From: Geodermatophilus saharensis | GTDB lineage: Bacteria > Actinomycetota > Actinomycetes > Mycobacteriales > Geodermatophilaceae | DNA: 64,000 nucleotides | Direction of reading: 5' to 3' | NCBI RefSeq assembly: GCF_900188205.1 | Contig: NZ_FZOH01000002.1 | Coordinates: 620,001-684,000, forward strand | Shown: positions 18,307 to 26,894 of the stretch, piece after piece | How the letters are laid out: the number at the start of each line of letters is the position of its first letter | Numbering within the stretch: the first letter of the stretch is position 1 | Made by a program: the position numbers and the translations under genes | The notes under the pieces: model-generated | What the model was told of the DNA's origin: nothing | The model's database searches: none | The model's input: the letters and a program-made list of their open reading frames with translations, nothing else

Positions 18307-19058
18307 CCTACGACGCGACGTTCCGGGTGTGGCGCGGGGACGCCTCGGGCGGTGACCTGCAGACATTCACCGTGCCGGTCAACGAGGGCGAGGTCGTGCT
18401 CGACGTCGTCCACCGCCTGCAGTCCACCCAGGCCGGCGACCTCGCCGTCCGGTGGAACTGCAAGGCCGGCAAGTGCGGCTCGTGCAGCGCGGAGATCAAC
18501 GGCCGGCCGCGGCTGATGTGCATGACGCGCATGAGTTCGTTCGCCGAGGACGAGACGGTGACGCTCACCCCGCTGCGGACGTTCCCGGTCGTCCGCGACC
18601 TGGTCACCGACGTCTCCTACAACTACGAGAAGGCCGCGCAGATCCCCGCGTTCACCCCGCGGCCGCGCGATCCCGACGGCAACCACCGCATGCAGCAGGT
18701 CGACGTCGAGCGCTCGCAGGAGTTCCGCAAGTGCATCGAGTGCTACCTCTGCCAGGACACCTGCCACGTCATCCGCGACCACGAGGAGAACAAGCGCGCC
18801 TTCGCCGGCCCGCGGTTCCTCATCCGGCTGGCCGAGCTCGACATGCACCCGCTGGACACGACCGACCGGAGGAACGCCGCGCAGGAGGAGTTCGGCCTCG
18901 GCTACTGCAACATCACCAAGTGCTGCACCGAGGTGTGCCCGGAGGGCATCCACCTGACCGACAACGGCATCATCCCGCTCAAGGAGCGTGTGGTGGACCG
19001 CCGGTTCGACCCCCTCACCTGGCTCGGCTCGCGGATCGGCCGGCGGCCCCGGAGCTGA
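18303..19058 (+). CDS. sdhB: Succinate dehydrogenase iron-sulfur subunit
   Basis: 251 residues from a GTG overlapping the sdhA stop. The N-terminal 2Fe-2S ferredoxin domain shows NCKAGKCGSCSAE with a later C. The C-terminal domain has CIECYLCQDTC for the 4Fe-4S cluster and YCNITKCCTEVCPEGI for the 3Fe-4S/4Fe-4S pair. It ends the sdh operon and converges on the repeat-protein gene with only 7 bp between stops, leaving no room for a separate terminator. Confidence 0.95.
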   Translation: MTYDATFRVWRGDASGGDLQTFTVPVNEGEVVLDVVHRLQSTQAGDLAVRWNCKAGKCGSCSAEINGRPRLMCMTRMSSFAEDETVTLTPLRTFPVVRDLVTDVSYNYEKAAQIPAFTPRPRDPDGNHRMQQVDVERSQEFRKCIECYLCQDTCHVIRDHEENKRAFAGPRFLIRLAELDMHPLDTTDRRNAAQEEFGLGYCNITKCCTEVCPEGIHLTDNGIIPLKERVVDRRFDPLTWLGSRIGRRPRS

Positions 19059-19065
19059 CCCGGGC

Positions 19066-20367
19066 TCAGGGCTGCGGATCGGCGGCCGGGGGCTGGACGT
19101 CCTCGGCCGCGTCCACGATGTCCGGCGGTGCGTCCACCGGCTCGCCGGCCGCGGGCGGCTGGGGCTCGTCGTCGGGCGGCCTGGGGTCCTCGACCTGCGG
19201 GTGCGGGTCGTCGCCGCGGTCGCGCGCCCGGCCGGCCCCCGGCAGACCCGACACCACCTGGTGCAGGTCGTCGATGAGCTCGAGCAGCGCGTGCAGGTCC
19301 GTCGGCACCCGCCCCAGCTCGGCGGTGGTCGGCAGGTGCCCGGACTCCAGCCCGCGCAGCAGCCGCGGCACCTGGTCGGCGAGGGCGGCCAGGGCGGCGG
19401 CGCGGTCCTCGGTGAGCAGCGCGGGCAGCCGGTCGAGCAGCGTGCCCAGCGCGCGGGCGGCGTCGTCGGTGAGCTCGCGGTCGAGCCGGTCGAGCAGCCG
19501 GCGCACCCGCTCGTCGGCGGCGAGGTCGAGCAGCGCGCGGACCCGCTCGTCGGCCGCCAGCTCCAGGGCCTGCTCCACGCGGTCGCCGGTCAGGATGCCG
19601 AGGGTGCGGTCGACCCGGTGGTCGACGACGACGTCGAGCGCCCGCCCGATCCGCTCGTCCCCGGCGAGGTCGAGGGCCCGGCCGATCCGCTCGTCGGCGA
19701 CCAGGTCGAGCAGCCGGCCGACCCGCTCGTCGGCGGCCAGGTGCAGGGCCACCCCGACCCGGTCGTCGGCGGCCAGCTCGAGGGCCCGCTCCGCGCGCCG
19801 GTCGGCCAGCAGGTCCAGCGCCCGCTGCAGGCGCGCGTCGGTCACCACGTCCAGCGCCCGGTCCAGGCGCTCGTCGCCGAGCAGGTCCAGCGCCCGGTCC
19901 AGCCGGGGCAGCAGGTCGGTGGCCAGGGCCCGGTCGAGCCCGTCGCCGAGCCGGTCCAGCCGTCCCGAGGACAGCAGGCCGTCGACGGCGTCGAGGGCGC
20001 GCGGCACGACGTCGGCCCGCGCGCGGAGGGTGTCCACCGTCCGGGTCAGCGCCTCGACGCGGTCGGGCGACAGGGCGGCGCCCAGCCGGTCGACCACCGC
20101 CCCCAGGGTGGCGGCCCGCTCCGGGGTGAGCGTCGCGGCGAGGCGCTGCACCAGCCCGGCGGCCGCCTCCACGGCCTCGGGACCCACCGCGGCCGCGCGG
20201 GCCACCGCGGGCCCGGCGCCGTCGAGCAGCGCGCGGGCGCGGCGGAGGACGTCGTCGGCCAGCGGCAGCAGCGTCTCGGCGCGGGGCAGCGCGCTGCTGA
20301 GGCTGCGGACGGAGTCGGCGAGCGTCCAGGGCAGGTCGAGGAGGTCCGAGGGACCGGGCAGGCGCAC
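19066..20367 (-). CDS. Repeat protein with eleven tandem 12-residue LAADERVGRALD-type repeats
   Basis: 433 residues, no recognised family. Residues 162-293 are eleven exact-length 12-mers with consensus L-[AV]-[AT]-D-[ED]-R-[VI]-x-R-[AL]-L-[DE] (for example LVADERIGRALD, LAADERVRRLLD). They are encoded by 36-bp units at 19489-19884. Both flanks are helical and share the leucine-rich, acidic/basic pattern in degraded form, as in SPDRVEALTRTVDTL. The C-terminal ~55 residues are Pro/Asp-rich and probably disordered. There is no signal peptide or membrane segment. Each repeat should be one amphipathic helix turn set, so an alpha-solenoid or long coiled rod is plausible. It is convergent to sdhB. 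Function unknown. Confidence 0.8.
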   Translation of the reverse strand: MRLPGPSDLLDLPWTLADSVRSLSSALPRAETLLPLADDVLRRARALLDGAGPAVARAAAVGPEAVEAAAGLVQRLAATLTPERAATLGAVVDRLGAALSPDRVEALTRTVDTLRARADVVPRALDAVDGLLSSGRLDRLGDGLDRALATDLLPRLDRALDLLGDERLDRALDVVTDARLQRALDLLADRRAERALELAADDRVGVALHLAADERVGRLLDLVADERIGRALDLAGDERIGRALDVVVDHRVDRTLGILTGDRVEQALELAADERVRALLDLAADERVRRLLDRLDRELTDDAARALGTLLDRLPALLTEDRAAALAALADQVPRLLRGLESGHLPTTAELGRVPTDLHALLELIDDLHQVVSGLPGAGRARDRGDDPHPQVEDPRPPDDEPQPPAAGEPVDAPPDIVDAAEDVQPPAADPQP

Positions 20368-20399
20368 GAGCGTCGTCTACCCGCGCGGCGGGGCCTGAC

Positions 20400-21248
20400 T
20401 CACCGGGCCGGGTCCGCCGGCCCGCGCAGCACCTCCGCCAGCGTGCGCGCCGGCCGGCCGAGCAGCTCGGGCACCGCCGGGGAGACGGTCGCGAGGTCCC
20501 CGGCGGCGATCGCGGTGTAGGTCGACACCCAGGCGTCGACCTGCCAGCCCGGCGCCCCGTACCGGGCCCGGGACGCGTAGGCCTCCGCCACCGTCTCGGC
20601 GTGGTAGCGGACCGGCCGGCCCGAGACCGCGGTGAGCGTCTCGGCGACCTCGGTCAGGGTGAGCGCCTCGGGGCCGGTGAGGTCGTGGGTCCGCCCGGCG
20701 TGCGCGGCCGGGTCGCGCAGCACCTCGACGGCGACGTCGGCGATGTCGTCCTGGGCCACCAGTGCCACCCGCCCCTCGCCGGCCGGACCGCGCAGGACGC
20801 CGTCCTCCCCCACCAGCGCCGGCGCGAAGTCGGCGTACAGGGAGTCGCGGAGGAACGTGGCCGGCAGGCCGCGGGCGCGCACGTGCTCCTCGGTGGCCCA
20901 GTGGTCGCGGGCCAGGGTGAAGGTGGCGTCCGGCGCCGCGCCGAGGAAGGACACGTAGACCAGGTGCTCCACCCCGGCGGCGACGGCGGCGTCGACGAAG
21001 GTGCGGTGCTGGTCGACCCGGTCAGGTGTCTCCGACGCCGACACCATGAACACCGTCGAGACGCCGGCCAGCGCCGCGCGCACGGCGTGGCCGTCGGCGT
21101 AGGGCGCGCGGACGGCGGTGGCGCCGGGCAGCCCGGGCGCGCGGGCGGGGTCGCGCACCAGCAGCCGCTGGTCGGTCCCGGCAGCGGCGAGCCGGCGGGC
21201 GACCCGCCCGCCGAGCTGTCCGGTGGCACCGGTGACGGCGAGGGTCAT
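20400..21248 (-). CDS. NmrA-like NAD(P)-binding oxidoreductase/regulator
   Basis: 282 residues. The nucleotide motif TGATGQLGGRVARRL at the N-terminus, LAGVSTVFMVSASETPDRV, and VYVSFLGAAPDATFTLARDH place it in the NmrA/atypical SDR group (quinone reductase QorB-like or NAD(P) sensors). The SDR catalytic Tyr-Lys pair is not evident, as is common in this group. The ATG has AGGAG 6 nt upstream. The gene starts about 120 bp from the divergent SCO6745-like gene and follows the repeat-protein start by only 32 bp. Substrate unknown. Confidence 0.83.
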   Translation of the reverse strand: MTLAVTGATGQLGGRVARRLAAAGTDQRLLVRDPARAPGLPGATAVRAPYADGHAVRAALAGVSTVFMVSASETPDRVDQHRTFVDAAVAAGVEHLVYVSFLGAAPDATFTLARDHWATEEHVRARGLPATFLRDSLYADFAPALVGEDGVLRGPAGEGRVALVAQDDIADVAVEVLRDPAAHAGRTHDLTGPEALTLTEVAETLTAVSGRPVRYHAETVAEAYASRARYGAPGWQVDAWVSTYTAIAAGDLATVSPAVPELLGRPARTLAEVLRGPADPAR

Positions 21249-21300
21249 GGCAGCTCCTGACGGGTCGGGACCGGGTCTGCCCGACAACCACCGGACCCGG

Positions 21301-21342
21301 CACGGCCTTCCCCACACGGCCTTCCCCACACGGCCTTCCCCG
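21301..21342. repeat. Three tandem 14-bp repeats
   Basis: CACGGCCTTCCCCA is repeated three times head to tail (last base of the third copy differs), with a degraded fourth start CCACGGC. It lies in the intergenic gap between the divergent NmrA-like and SCO6745-like genes, 30 bp before the latter's start. The region may be a multi-site binding platform; a replication-slippage relic is equally possible. Confidence 0.85.
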
Positions 21343-21371
21343 CCACGGCGTCCCGCGCGCACCATGCCCGG

Positions 21372-21641
21372 GTGCACTACGCGCAGGCGCGACAGCTGTT
21401 CCTCACCCCGCCGGCGACCGAGCGCCCCGCCGCCGGGATCCCCGACACCCCCGGCCGCCGGCTGCGCGACGCCGCCGAGCCGATCGCGACCATCAGCTGG
21501 TGGGGCCGGCCGGTGAACGACCGGCTCGCCGCGCTGGGACCGGACTTCCTCACCGGGTACGTGTGGGGCCGCGCGTGGTCGGCGGCGATCGTGGCCGGCG
21601 GTGCCGCACCGCCGGACCCCTACGAGCGGATCAGCGGCTGA
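21372..21641 (+). CDS. Short SCO6745-family-like protein (N-terminal part only)
   Basis: 89 residues from a GTG. RRLRDAAEPIATISWWGRPV followed by NDRLAALGPDFLTGYVWGRA matches the opening of the actinobacterial SCO6745 family, whose members are usually about 280 residues. Here the frame stops soon after the WGRA block, at a TGA that is built into a terminator hairpin. Either this is a stand-alone short form or a truncated relic. No ribosome site is obvious, and the start could be leaderless. Function unknown. Confidence 0.55.
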   Translation: MHYAQARQLFLTPPATERPAAGIPDTPGRRLRDAAEPIATISWWGRPVNDRLAALGPDFLTGYVWGRAWSAAIVAGGAAPPDPYERISG

Positions 21642-21672
21642 CCGTCGGCCCTCCGGCCGACGGGTGGTCAGC
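21637..21672. terminator. Bidirectional terminator holding both stop codons
   Basis: GCTGACCGTCGGCC (21637-21650), loop CTCC, GGCCGAC, a 4-nt bulge GGGT, then GGTCAGC (to 21672). The left arm contains the TGA of the plus-strand gene and the right arm the complement of the rhamnulokinase stop, so a 36-nt element closes two convergent genes. Confidence 0.7.
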
Positions 21673-23134
21673 GGGCCAGGCGGGCCTCGGCGGCGTCCCA
21701 GGCGGCGGCCGACCCCGAGGGCCGGTACTCCACCAGCGCCTGCGTGGCGCGCAGCAGCCGCCGCATCTCCCCCAGCCCGCCGCCGAGCGCGCCCAGCGCG
21801 CGGGCCTGCACCAGCGCGTTGCCCAGCGCGGCGGCCTCCACCGGGCCGGCGAGCACCGGCCGGCCGCAGGCGTCGGCGGTCAGCTGGCACAGCAGGGCGT
21901 TGCGCGCGCCCCCGCCGACCAGGTGGACGACGTCGACCTGGCGGCCGGACAGCTCGACGGCCGTGCGCACCGTGCGCCGGTAGGCCAGCGCGAGGCTGTC
22001 GACGATGCAGCGCACCGTCTCCACCTGGCTCTGCGGCGGCGTCTGCCCGGTCTCGGCGCAGGCCTGCGCGAGGCGGGCCGGCACGTCACCGGGCGGCAGG
22101 AAGCGCGGGTCGTCGACGTCGACCACGGCGGTGAAGGCCGGCACCCGGGCGGCCGCGGCGAGCAGGTCGGCCAGGTCGGCGGGCAGGCCGGCGGCGGTCC
22201 AGGTGCGCAGCGACTCCTGCAGCAGCCACAGGCCCATGACGTTGTGCAGGTAGCGGACCGTGCCGTCGACGCCGAGCTCGTTGGTGAACCCGGCCGCCCG
22301 GCTCGCCTCGGTGAGCACCGGCTCCTCCAGCTCCACGCCCACCAGCGACCACGTGCCGCAGGAGACGTAGGCGAACCGCTCGTCGCGGGCCGGGACGCCG
22401 ACCACCGCCGAGGCGGTGTCGTGCGAGCCGACGGCGACCACCGGCACCTCGCCCAGGCCGGTCTCGCCGCGCACCTCGGCGGTGAGCCGGCCGATCTCCT
22501 CCCCGGGCTGCACGAGGCCGGCGAGCAGGTCGCGCGGCAGGTCCAGCCGGTCGAGCAGGCCGGTCGCCCACTGCCGCGTCGTCGCGTCGAGCAGCCCGGT
22601 GGTGGAGGCGTTGGTGACCTCCGCGACCCGCGCCCCGGTCAGCCAGTACGCGAGCAGGTCCGGGACGAGCAGCGCCTGCCGCGCCGCGGCGAACCGGGCC
22701 GTCCCCCGCAGCGCGGCCAGCTGGAACACCGTGTTGAACGGCAGGTGCTGCAGCCCGCTGACCCGGTACAGCTCCGCGGGCGGGACGGCGGCGTGCACCG
22801 CCGGCACCGCGGTCGCGTGCCGGGCGTCGCGGTAGTGCACCGGGTTGCCCAGCAGCGCGCCGTCGGCGTCGAGCAGGCCGACGTCGACCGCCCAGCTGTC
22901 GATGCCGATGCCGTCGACGCCGTCGGTCTCGCGGCCGGCGGCGCGCAGCCCGTCGAGGACCCCGGCGTACAGGCCGAGGACGTCCCAGTGCAGCGTCCCC
23001 GCCGTCCGCACCGGCCGGTTGGGGAACCGGTGCACCTCGGTGAGGTCCAGCCGCTCCGGGCCGACCCGCGCGGCCATCACCCGGCCGCTGGAGGCGCCCA
23101 GGTCGACGGCCGCGAGGGTCAGCTCGCGGGTCAC
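21668..23134 (-). CDS. rhaB: Rhamnulokinase
   Basis: 488 residues, FGGY kinase family. AAVDLGASSGRVMAARV is the N-terminal phosphate-binding block typical of rhamnulokinase. GIDSWAVDVGLLD, FVxxGTWSL-type AYVSCGTWSLVGVE, and VHLVGGGARNALLCQ complete the active site. It phosphorylates L-rhamnulose to the 1-phosphate in the cytoplasm. The GTG overlaps the stop of the aldolase gene (GTGA), so it is the last gene of the rhaM-I-D-B run. Confidence 0.93.
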   Translation of the reverse strand: MTRELTLAAVDLGASSGRVMAARVGPERLDLTEVHRFPNRPVRTAGTLHWDVLGLYAGVLDGLRAAGRETDGVDGIGIDSWAVDVGLLDADGALLGNPVHYRDARHATAVPAVHAAVPPAELYRVSGLQHLPFNTVFQLAALRGTARFAAARQALLVPDLLAYWLTGARVAEVTNASTTGLLDATTRQWATGLLDRLDLPRDLLAGLVQPGEEIGRLTAEVRGETGLGEVPVVAVGSHDTASAVVGVPARDERFAYVSCGTWSLVGVELEEPVLTEASRAAGFTNELGVDGTVRYLHNVMGLWLLQESLRTWTAAGLPADLADLLAAAARVPAFTAVVDVDDPRFLPPGDVPARLAQACAETGQTPPQSQVETVRCIVDSLALAYRRTVRTAVELSGRQVDVVHLVGGGARNALLCQLTADACGRPVLAGPVEAAALGNALVQARALGALGGGLGEMRRLLRATQALVEYRPSGSAAAWDAAEARLAR

Positions 23135-25167
23135 CGGAGGAAGGCCGCGGCGACCCCGGAGTCGACCGGGACGTGCAGGCCGGTGGTCCGGGTCAGCTCC
23201 CCGCCGGTGAGCGCGAAGACGGCGTCGGCGACGTGCTCGGGCAGCACCTCGCGCTTGAGGAGTGTGCGCTGCGCGTAGAACTCGCCGAGCTCCTCCTCCT
23301 TGACCCCGTAGACCGCGGCGCGGGATGCGCCCCAGCCGCCGGCGAAGATGCCCGACCCGCGGACGACGCCGTCGGGGTTGATGCCGTTGACCCGGATCTG
23401 GTGCGGCCCGAGCTCGGCGGCCAGCAGCCGCACCTGGTGCGCCTGGTCGGCCTTGGTCGCGCCGTAGGCGATGTTGTTCGGCCCGGCGAACAGCGAGTTC
23501 TTGCTGGAGATGTAGACGACGTCGCCGCCCATCCCCTGCTCGATCATGATCCGGGCGGCCTCGCGGGAGACGAGGAAGCTGCCCTTCGCCATGACGTCGT
23601 GCTGCAGGTCCCAGTCCTGCTCGGTGGTCTCCAGCAGCGGCTTGGAGATCGACAGGCCCGCGTTGTTGACCACCAGGTCCACGCCGCCGAAGGCCAGGCA
23701 GGCCTCGCGGAAGGCGGCGGCCACCGCCTCGGCGTCGCTGACGTCGGCGGCCACGCCGATGGCGACGTCGGCGCCGCCGATGCCGGCCGCGGCGTCGGTC
23801 GCCTTGGCCGGGTCGAGGTCGGCGACGACGACGCAGGCGCCCTCGGCGGCCAGCCGCTCGGCGATGGCCTTGCCGATGCCGCTCGCCGCGCCGGTCACCA
23901 GCGCGACCCGCGACGCCAGCGGCTTGGGCTTCGGCATCCGCTGGAGCTTGGCCTCCTCCAGCGCCCAGTACTCGATGCGGAACTTCTCGCTCTCGTCGAT
24001 CGGCGCGTAGGTGCTCACCGACTCGGCGCCGCGCATCACGTTGATCGCGTTGACGTAGAACTCGCCGGCCACGCGGGCGGTCTGCTTGTTCGCGCCGAAG
24101 CTGAACATGCCCACGCCGGGCACCAGCACGATCGCCGGGTCGGCGCCGCGTATCGCCGGCGAGTCCGGAGTCGCGTGCCGCTCGTAGTAGGCGGCGTACT
24201 CGGCGCGGTACTCCTCGTGCAGCTCGCGCAGCCGCGCGACGACGTCCTCCAGCGGCGCGGTACCCGGCAGGTCCACGACCAGCGGCCGCACCTTGGTGCG
24301 CAGGAAGTGGTCGGGGCAGGAGGTGCCCAGCGCGGCCAGGCGCGGCAGCTCCTCCCGGGCGAGGAAGTCCAGGACGACGTCGGAGTCGGTGAAGTGACCG
24401 ACCTGCGGCCGGTCGGTGCTCGCCAGCCCGCGGACGACCGGCGCGAGCGCGGCGGCCCGGTGCCGGCGCTCGGCCTCGGGCAGCGCCTCGTGGCCGGGGA
24501 CGACGGCGCCGAACGGCTCGGGCTTCCCGCGCTCGGCGAGGAACCGTTCGGCGGTGCGGATGATCTCGAGGCTGTGGGCCTCGGCCTCCTCGCTGGTGGC
24601 GCCCCAGGCGGTGATGCCGTGGCCGCCGAGGACGCAGCCGATCGCCTGGGGGTTCTTGTCCTTGATCGCGGCGATGTCGAGGCCGAGCTGGAAGCCGGGA
24701 CGGCGCCACGGCACCCAGACGACGCGGTCGCCGAAGCACTCGCGGGTCAGCGCCTCGCCGTCGGCGGCCGTGGCCAGGGCGATGCCGGAGTCGGGGTGCA
24801 GGTGGTCGACGTGCGCGGCGTCGACCAGCCCGTGCATGGCGGTGTCGATCGACGGCGCCGCGCCGCCGCGGCCGTGCAGGCAGAAGTCGAACGCGGCGAC
24901 CATCTCGTCCTCGCGCTCGACGCCCGGGTAGACGTCGACCAGGGAGCGCAGCCGGTCCAGCCGCAGCACGGCCAGGCCCGGCTCGGTCAGCGTGCCGAGG
25001 TCCCCGCCGGAGCCCTTGACCCACAGCAGCTCGACCGGCCGGTCGGTGACCGGGTCGGTGTCGGTGCCCTTGGCGGAGGTGTTGCCGCCGGCGTAGTTGG
25101 TGTTGCGCGGGTCGGCGCCCAGCCGGTTGCTGCGCGCGATCAGGTCACTGACCACGGGGTTGGTCAC
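23131..25167 (-). CDS. rhaD: Bifunctional rhamnulose-1-phosphate aldolase / lactaldehyde dehydrogenase
   Basis: 678 residues. The N-terminal class II aldolase domain (to about 410) has zinc-ligand HVDHLHPD at 119-126 and GGHGITAWG. The C-terminal SDR domain has TGAASGIG at 425-432 and the YGATK catalytic block. This is the RhaD aldolase-ADH fusion known in actinobacteria and Bacillus (often called RhaE/YuxG). It splits rhamnulose-1-phosphate into DHAP and L-lactaldehyde, then oxidises the latter to L-lactate with NAD. The GTG at 25167 has GGAAGG about 10 nt upstream. Two repeat elements lie in the 178-bp gap before the isomerase gene. Confidence 0.93.
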   Translation of the reverse strand: MTNPVVSDLIARSNRLGADPRNTNYAGGNTSAKGTDTDPVTDRPVELLWVKGSGGDLGTLTEPGLAVLRLDRLRSLVDVYPGVEREDEMVAAFDFCLHGRGGAAPSIDTAMHGLVDAAHVDHLHPDSGIALATAADGEALTRECFGDRVVWVPWRRPGFQLGLDIAAIKDKNPQAIGCVLGGHGITAWGATSEEAEAHSLEIIRTAERFLAERGKPEPFGAVVPGHEALPEAERRHRAAALAPVVRGLASTDRPQVGHFTDSDVVLDFLAREELPRLAALGTSCPDHFLRTKVRPLVVDLPGTAPLEDVVARLRELHEEYRAEYAAYYERHATPDSPAIRGADPAIVLVPGVGMFSFGANKQTARVAGEFYVNAINVMRGAESVSTYAPIDESEKFRIEYWALEEAKLQRMPKPKPLASRVALVTGAASGIGKAIAERLAAEGACVVVADLDPAKATDAAAGIGGADVAIGVAADVSDAEAVAAAFREACLAFGGVDLVVNNAGLSISKPLLETTEQDWDLQHDVMAKGSFLVSREAARIMIEQGMGGDVVYISSKNSLFAGPNNIAYGATKADQAHQVRLLAAELGPHQIRVNGINPDGVVRGSGIFAGGWGASRAAVYGVKEEELGEFYAQRTLLKREVLPEHVADAVFALTGGELTRTTGLHVPVDSGVAAAFLR

Positions 25168-25208
25168 GGGAGCGGTTCCTTCCGGTCGGTGTGTCCGGGG
25201 GGAGGGGC

Positions 25209-25230
25209 GTGCACTTCCGCGGAAGTGCAC
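25209..25230. repeat. Palindromic repeat PR22, copy D (perfect)
   Basis: GTGCACTTCCG followed by its exact complement CGGAAGTGCAC, a perfect 22-bp palindrome. It sits 42 bp upstream of the rhaD start, inside the 5' leader. Confidence 0.9.
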
Positions 25231-25270
25231 GGAGAACGGGAGGGACCCGCTGCGGTGGGGGTCCGGAGAG

Positions 25271-25345
25271 GTGAGGTGCTGGAACGGCCCTCCTGCAGGG
25301 GCCCGCGCCGAGCCTGCGAGGCGTGGGGGGCAGGAGGGTCCTTCC
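25271..25345 (-). repeat. Structured 3'-end element SE75, copy 1 (after rhaI)
   Basis: On the minus strand, directly after the rhaI stop, the RNA would read AAGGACCCTCCTGC, then an inner hairpin, then GCAGGAGGGCCGTTCCAGC. The outer stem CCCTCCTGC/GCAGGAGGG is perfect. The inner stem CCCACGC/GCGCGGG has one mismatch. A second copy lies after another minus-strand gene at 36041-36112 with compensatory base changes, which supports a selected RNA fold. Confidence 0.8.
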
Positions 25346-26515
25346 TCAGGCGCCCCAGGAGGCTTGGGTGCCACCGACGCGCTCGCGGGCGATGCGCTCG
25401 GCGTGGCCCGACCGGGCGTAGGCGGCGTAGGGGTCGGGGTCGAGGCCCTTGCTCTCGCGCAGCTCGGCGAGCAGCGGGCGGACGTCGGTGGAGAAGGCGT
25501 CGGTCAGCGCGCCGTGCGCGGCGAGCACGTCACCGGAGGACTGCGCGGCGGCCAGCGCCTCGCGGTCGACCAGCAGCGCCTTCGCCGTCGCCTCCTGCAC
25601 GTTCTGCACCGAGCGGATCTGGCCGGGGATCTTCGGCTCGATGTTGTGGCACTGGTCGAGCATGAAGTTCACGCCCGCGCCGGTCAGCGCGTCGGCGGCG
25701 ACGATCTCGTTCATGATCCGGAACAGCTGGAACGGGTCGGCCGAGCCGACGATGAGGTCGTCGTCGCCGTAGTAGCGGGAGTTGAAGTCGAACGCGCCCA
25801 GCCGGCCCACCCGCAGCAGCTGCATGACGATGAACTCGATGTTGGTGCCCGGCGCGTGGTGGCCGGTGTCGAGGACGACGGTCGCCTGCTCGCCGAGTGC
25901 GAGGCAGTGCAGCAGCGAGGTGCCCCAGTCGGGGATGTCCATCGCGTAGAAGTAGGGCTCGTAGAACTTGTACTCCAGCAGCAGCCGCATGCCCGGGTCG
26001 AGCAGGGCGTAGACCTGCTGCAGGGAGTCGGCGAGCCGGTCCTGCCGGCCGCGCAGGTCGTCCTGGCCGGCGTAGTTGGTGCCGTCGGGCAGCCACAGCT
26101 TCAGGTCGGTCGAGCCGGTGGCGCGCATGACGTCGACGCACCGCGCGTGGTGGGCGATCGCCTTGTCCCGCACCGCCTCGTCGGGGTGGGTCAGCGAGCC
26201 GAGCCGGTAGTCGTCGTCCTGGAACAGGTTGGAGTTGATCGCGCCGATCGAGACGCCGAGGTCGGCGGCGTGCGCGGCGAGCTTGGCGAAGTCGTCGACG
26301 AGGTCCCACGGGACGTGCAGCGACACCCGCGGCGCGGCGCCGGTGTAGCGGTGCACCTGCGCGGCGTCCTCGATCTTCTCGAACGGGTCCCGCGCGACGC
26401 CCGGCTGGCCGAAGACCTTGAACCGGGTGCCGGAGTTGCCGAACGCCCAGGAGGGCAGCTCGATGGTCTGCTCGGCCAGCGCGGCGAGGGCACGGGCCCG
26501 GAGGTCGGTGGTCAC
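25346..26515 (-). CDS. rhaI: L-rhamnose isomerase (xylose-isomerase-like fold)
   Basis: 389 residues. It resembles the RhaI/L-rhamnose isomerase of the Pseudomonas stutzeri type: SLHVPWDLVDDFAKLAAHA, AINSNLFQDDDYRLGSLTHP, LLEYKFYEPYFYAMDIPDWG, DTGHHAPGTNIEFIV and FDFNSRYYGDDDL, with metal-binding Glu, Asp and His in the last three blocks. It converts L-rhamnose to L-rhamnulose. The GTG overlaps the mutarotase stop. A structured repeat element begins right after its stop. Confidence 0.92.
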   Translation of the reverse strand: MTTDLRARALAALAEQTIELPSWAFGNSGTRFKVFGQPGVARDPFEKIEDAAQVHRYTGAAPRVSLHVPWDLVDDFAKLAAHAADLGVSIGAINSNLFQDDDYRLGSLTHPDEAVRDKAIAHHARCVDVMRATGSTDLKLWLPDGTNYAGQDDLRGRQDRLADSLQQVYALLDPGMRLLLEYKFYEPYFYAMDIPDWGTSLLHCLALGEQATVVLDTGHHAPGTNIEFIVMQLLRVGRLGAFDFNSRYYGDDDLIVGSADPFQLFRIMNEIVAADALTGAGVNFMLDQCHNIEPKIPGQIRSVQNVQEATAKALLVDREALAAAQSSGDVLAAHGALTDAFSTDVRPLLAELRESKGLDPDPYAAYARSGHAERIARERVGGTQASWGA

Positions 26516-26874
26516 GAGGGGTCTCCCGATGGTGCGGTGGTGGTCTCCCCGATCGCCGTCAGCTGGGCGTCGAGGTCGAAGACGAGGGGCAGCTCGGCCT
26601 TGCCCGAGCCGTCGCCGGTGACGAAGAAGGGCGCCATCTCGGCCTCCCAGCGGGCGCTCACCTCGGTGGCGTCCACGGCGGCCTGGGCGGCGGTGAGGTC
26701 GTCGGTCTCCACGACGCCGACGAGCAGGCCGTCGTCGCGGAGGTAGAGCCGGTAGTCCCGCCAGCCGGCGTCGCGCAGCGCGCGCAGCATCTCCGGCCAG
26801 ACGGCCGCGTGCCGCTCGCGGTACTCGGCCAGCCGGTCGGGGCGGACCTGGAGGGTGAAGCAGGCGCGGGGCAC
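26512..26874 (-). CDS. rhaM: L-rhamnose mutarotase
   Basis: 120 residues. A ferredoxin-like dimeric alpha/beta-barrel with CFTLQVRPDRLAEYRERHAA, VWPEMLRALRDAGWRDYRLY and MAPFF, the RhaM/RhaU signature, including the His and Tyr used for anomer interconversion. GTG 26874 is preceded by GAGGAG 7 nt upstream; longer frames are Arg-rich shadow. It is translated just ahead of the isomerase by a GTGA overlap. Confidence 0.9.
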   Translation of the reverse strand: MPRACFTLQVRPDRLAEYRERHAAVWPEMLRALRDAGWRDYRLYLRDDGLLVGVVETDDLTAAQAAVDATEVSARWEAEMAPFFVTGDGSGKAELPLVFDLDAQLTAIGETTTAPSGDPS

Positions 26875-26894
26875 GCGGGTCTCCTCGGGGGTTC

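Noticed and set aside
21301..21342. Possible CRISPR array
   Set aside because: The 14-bp units are directly adjacent with no spacers and no cas genes are present.
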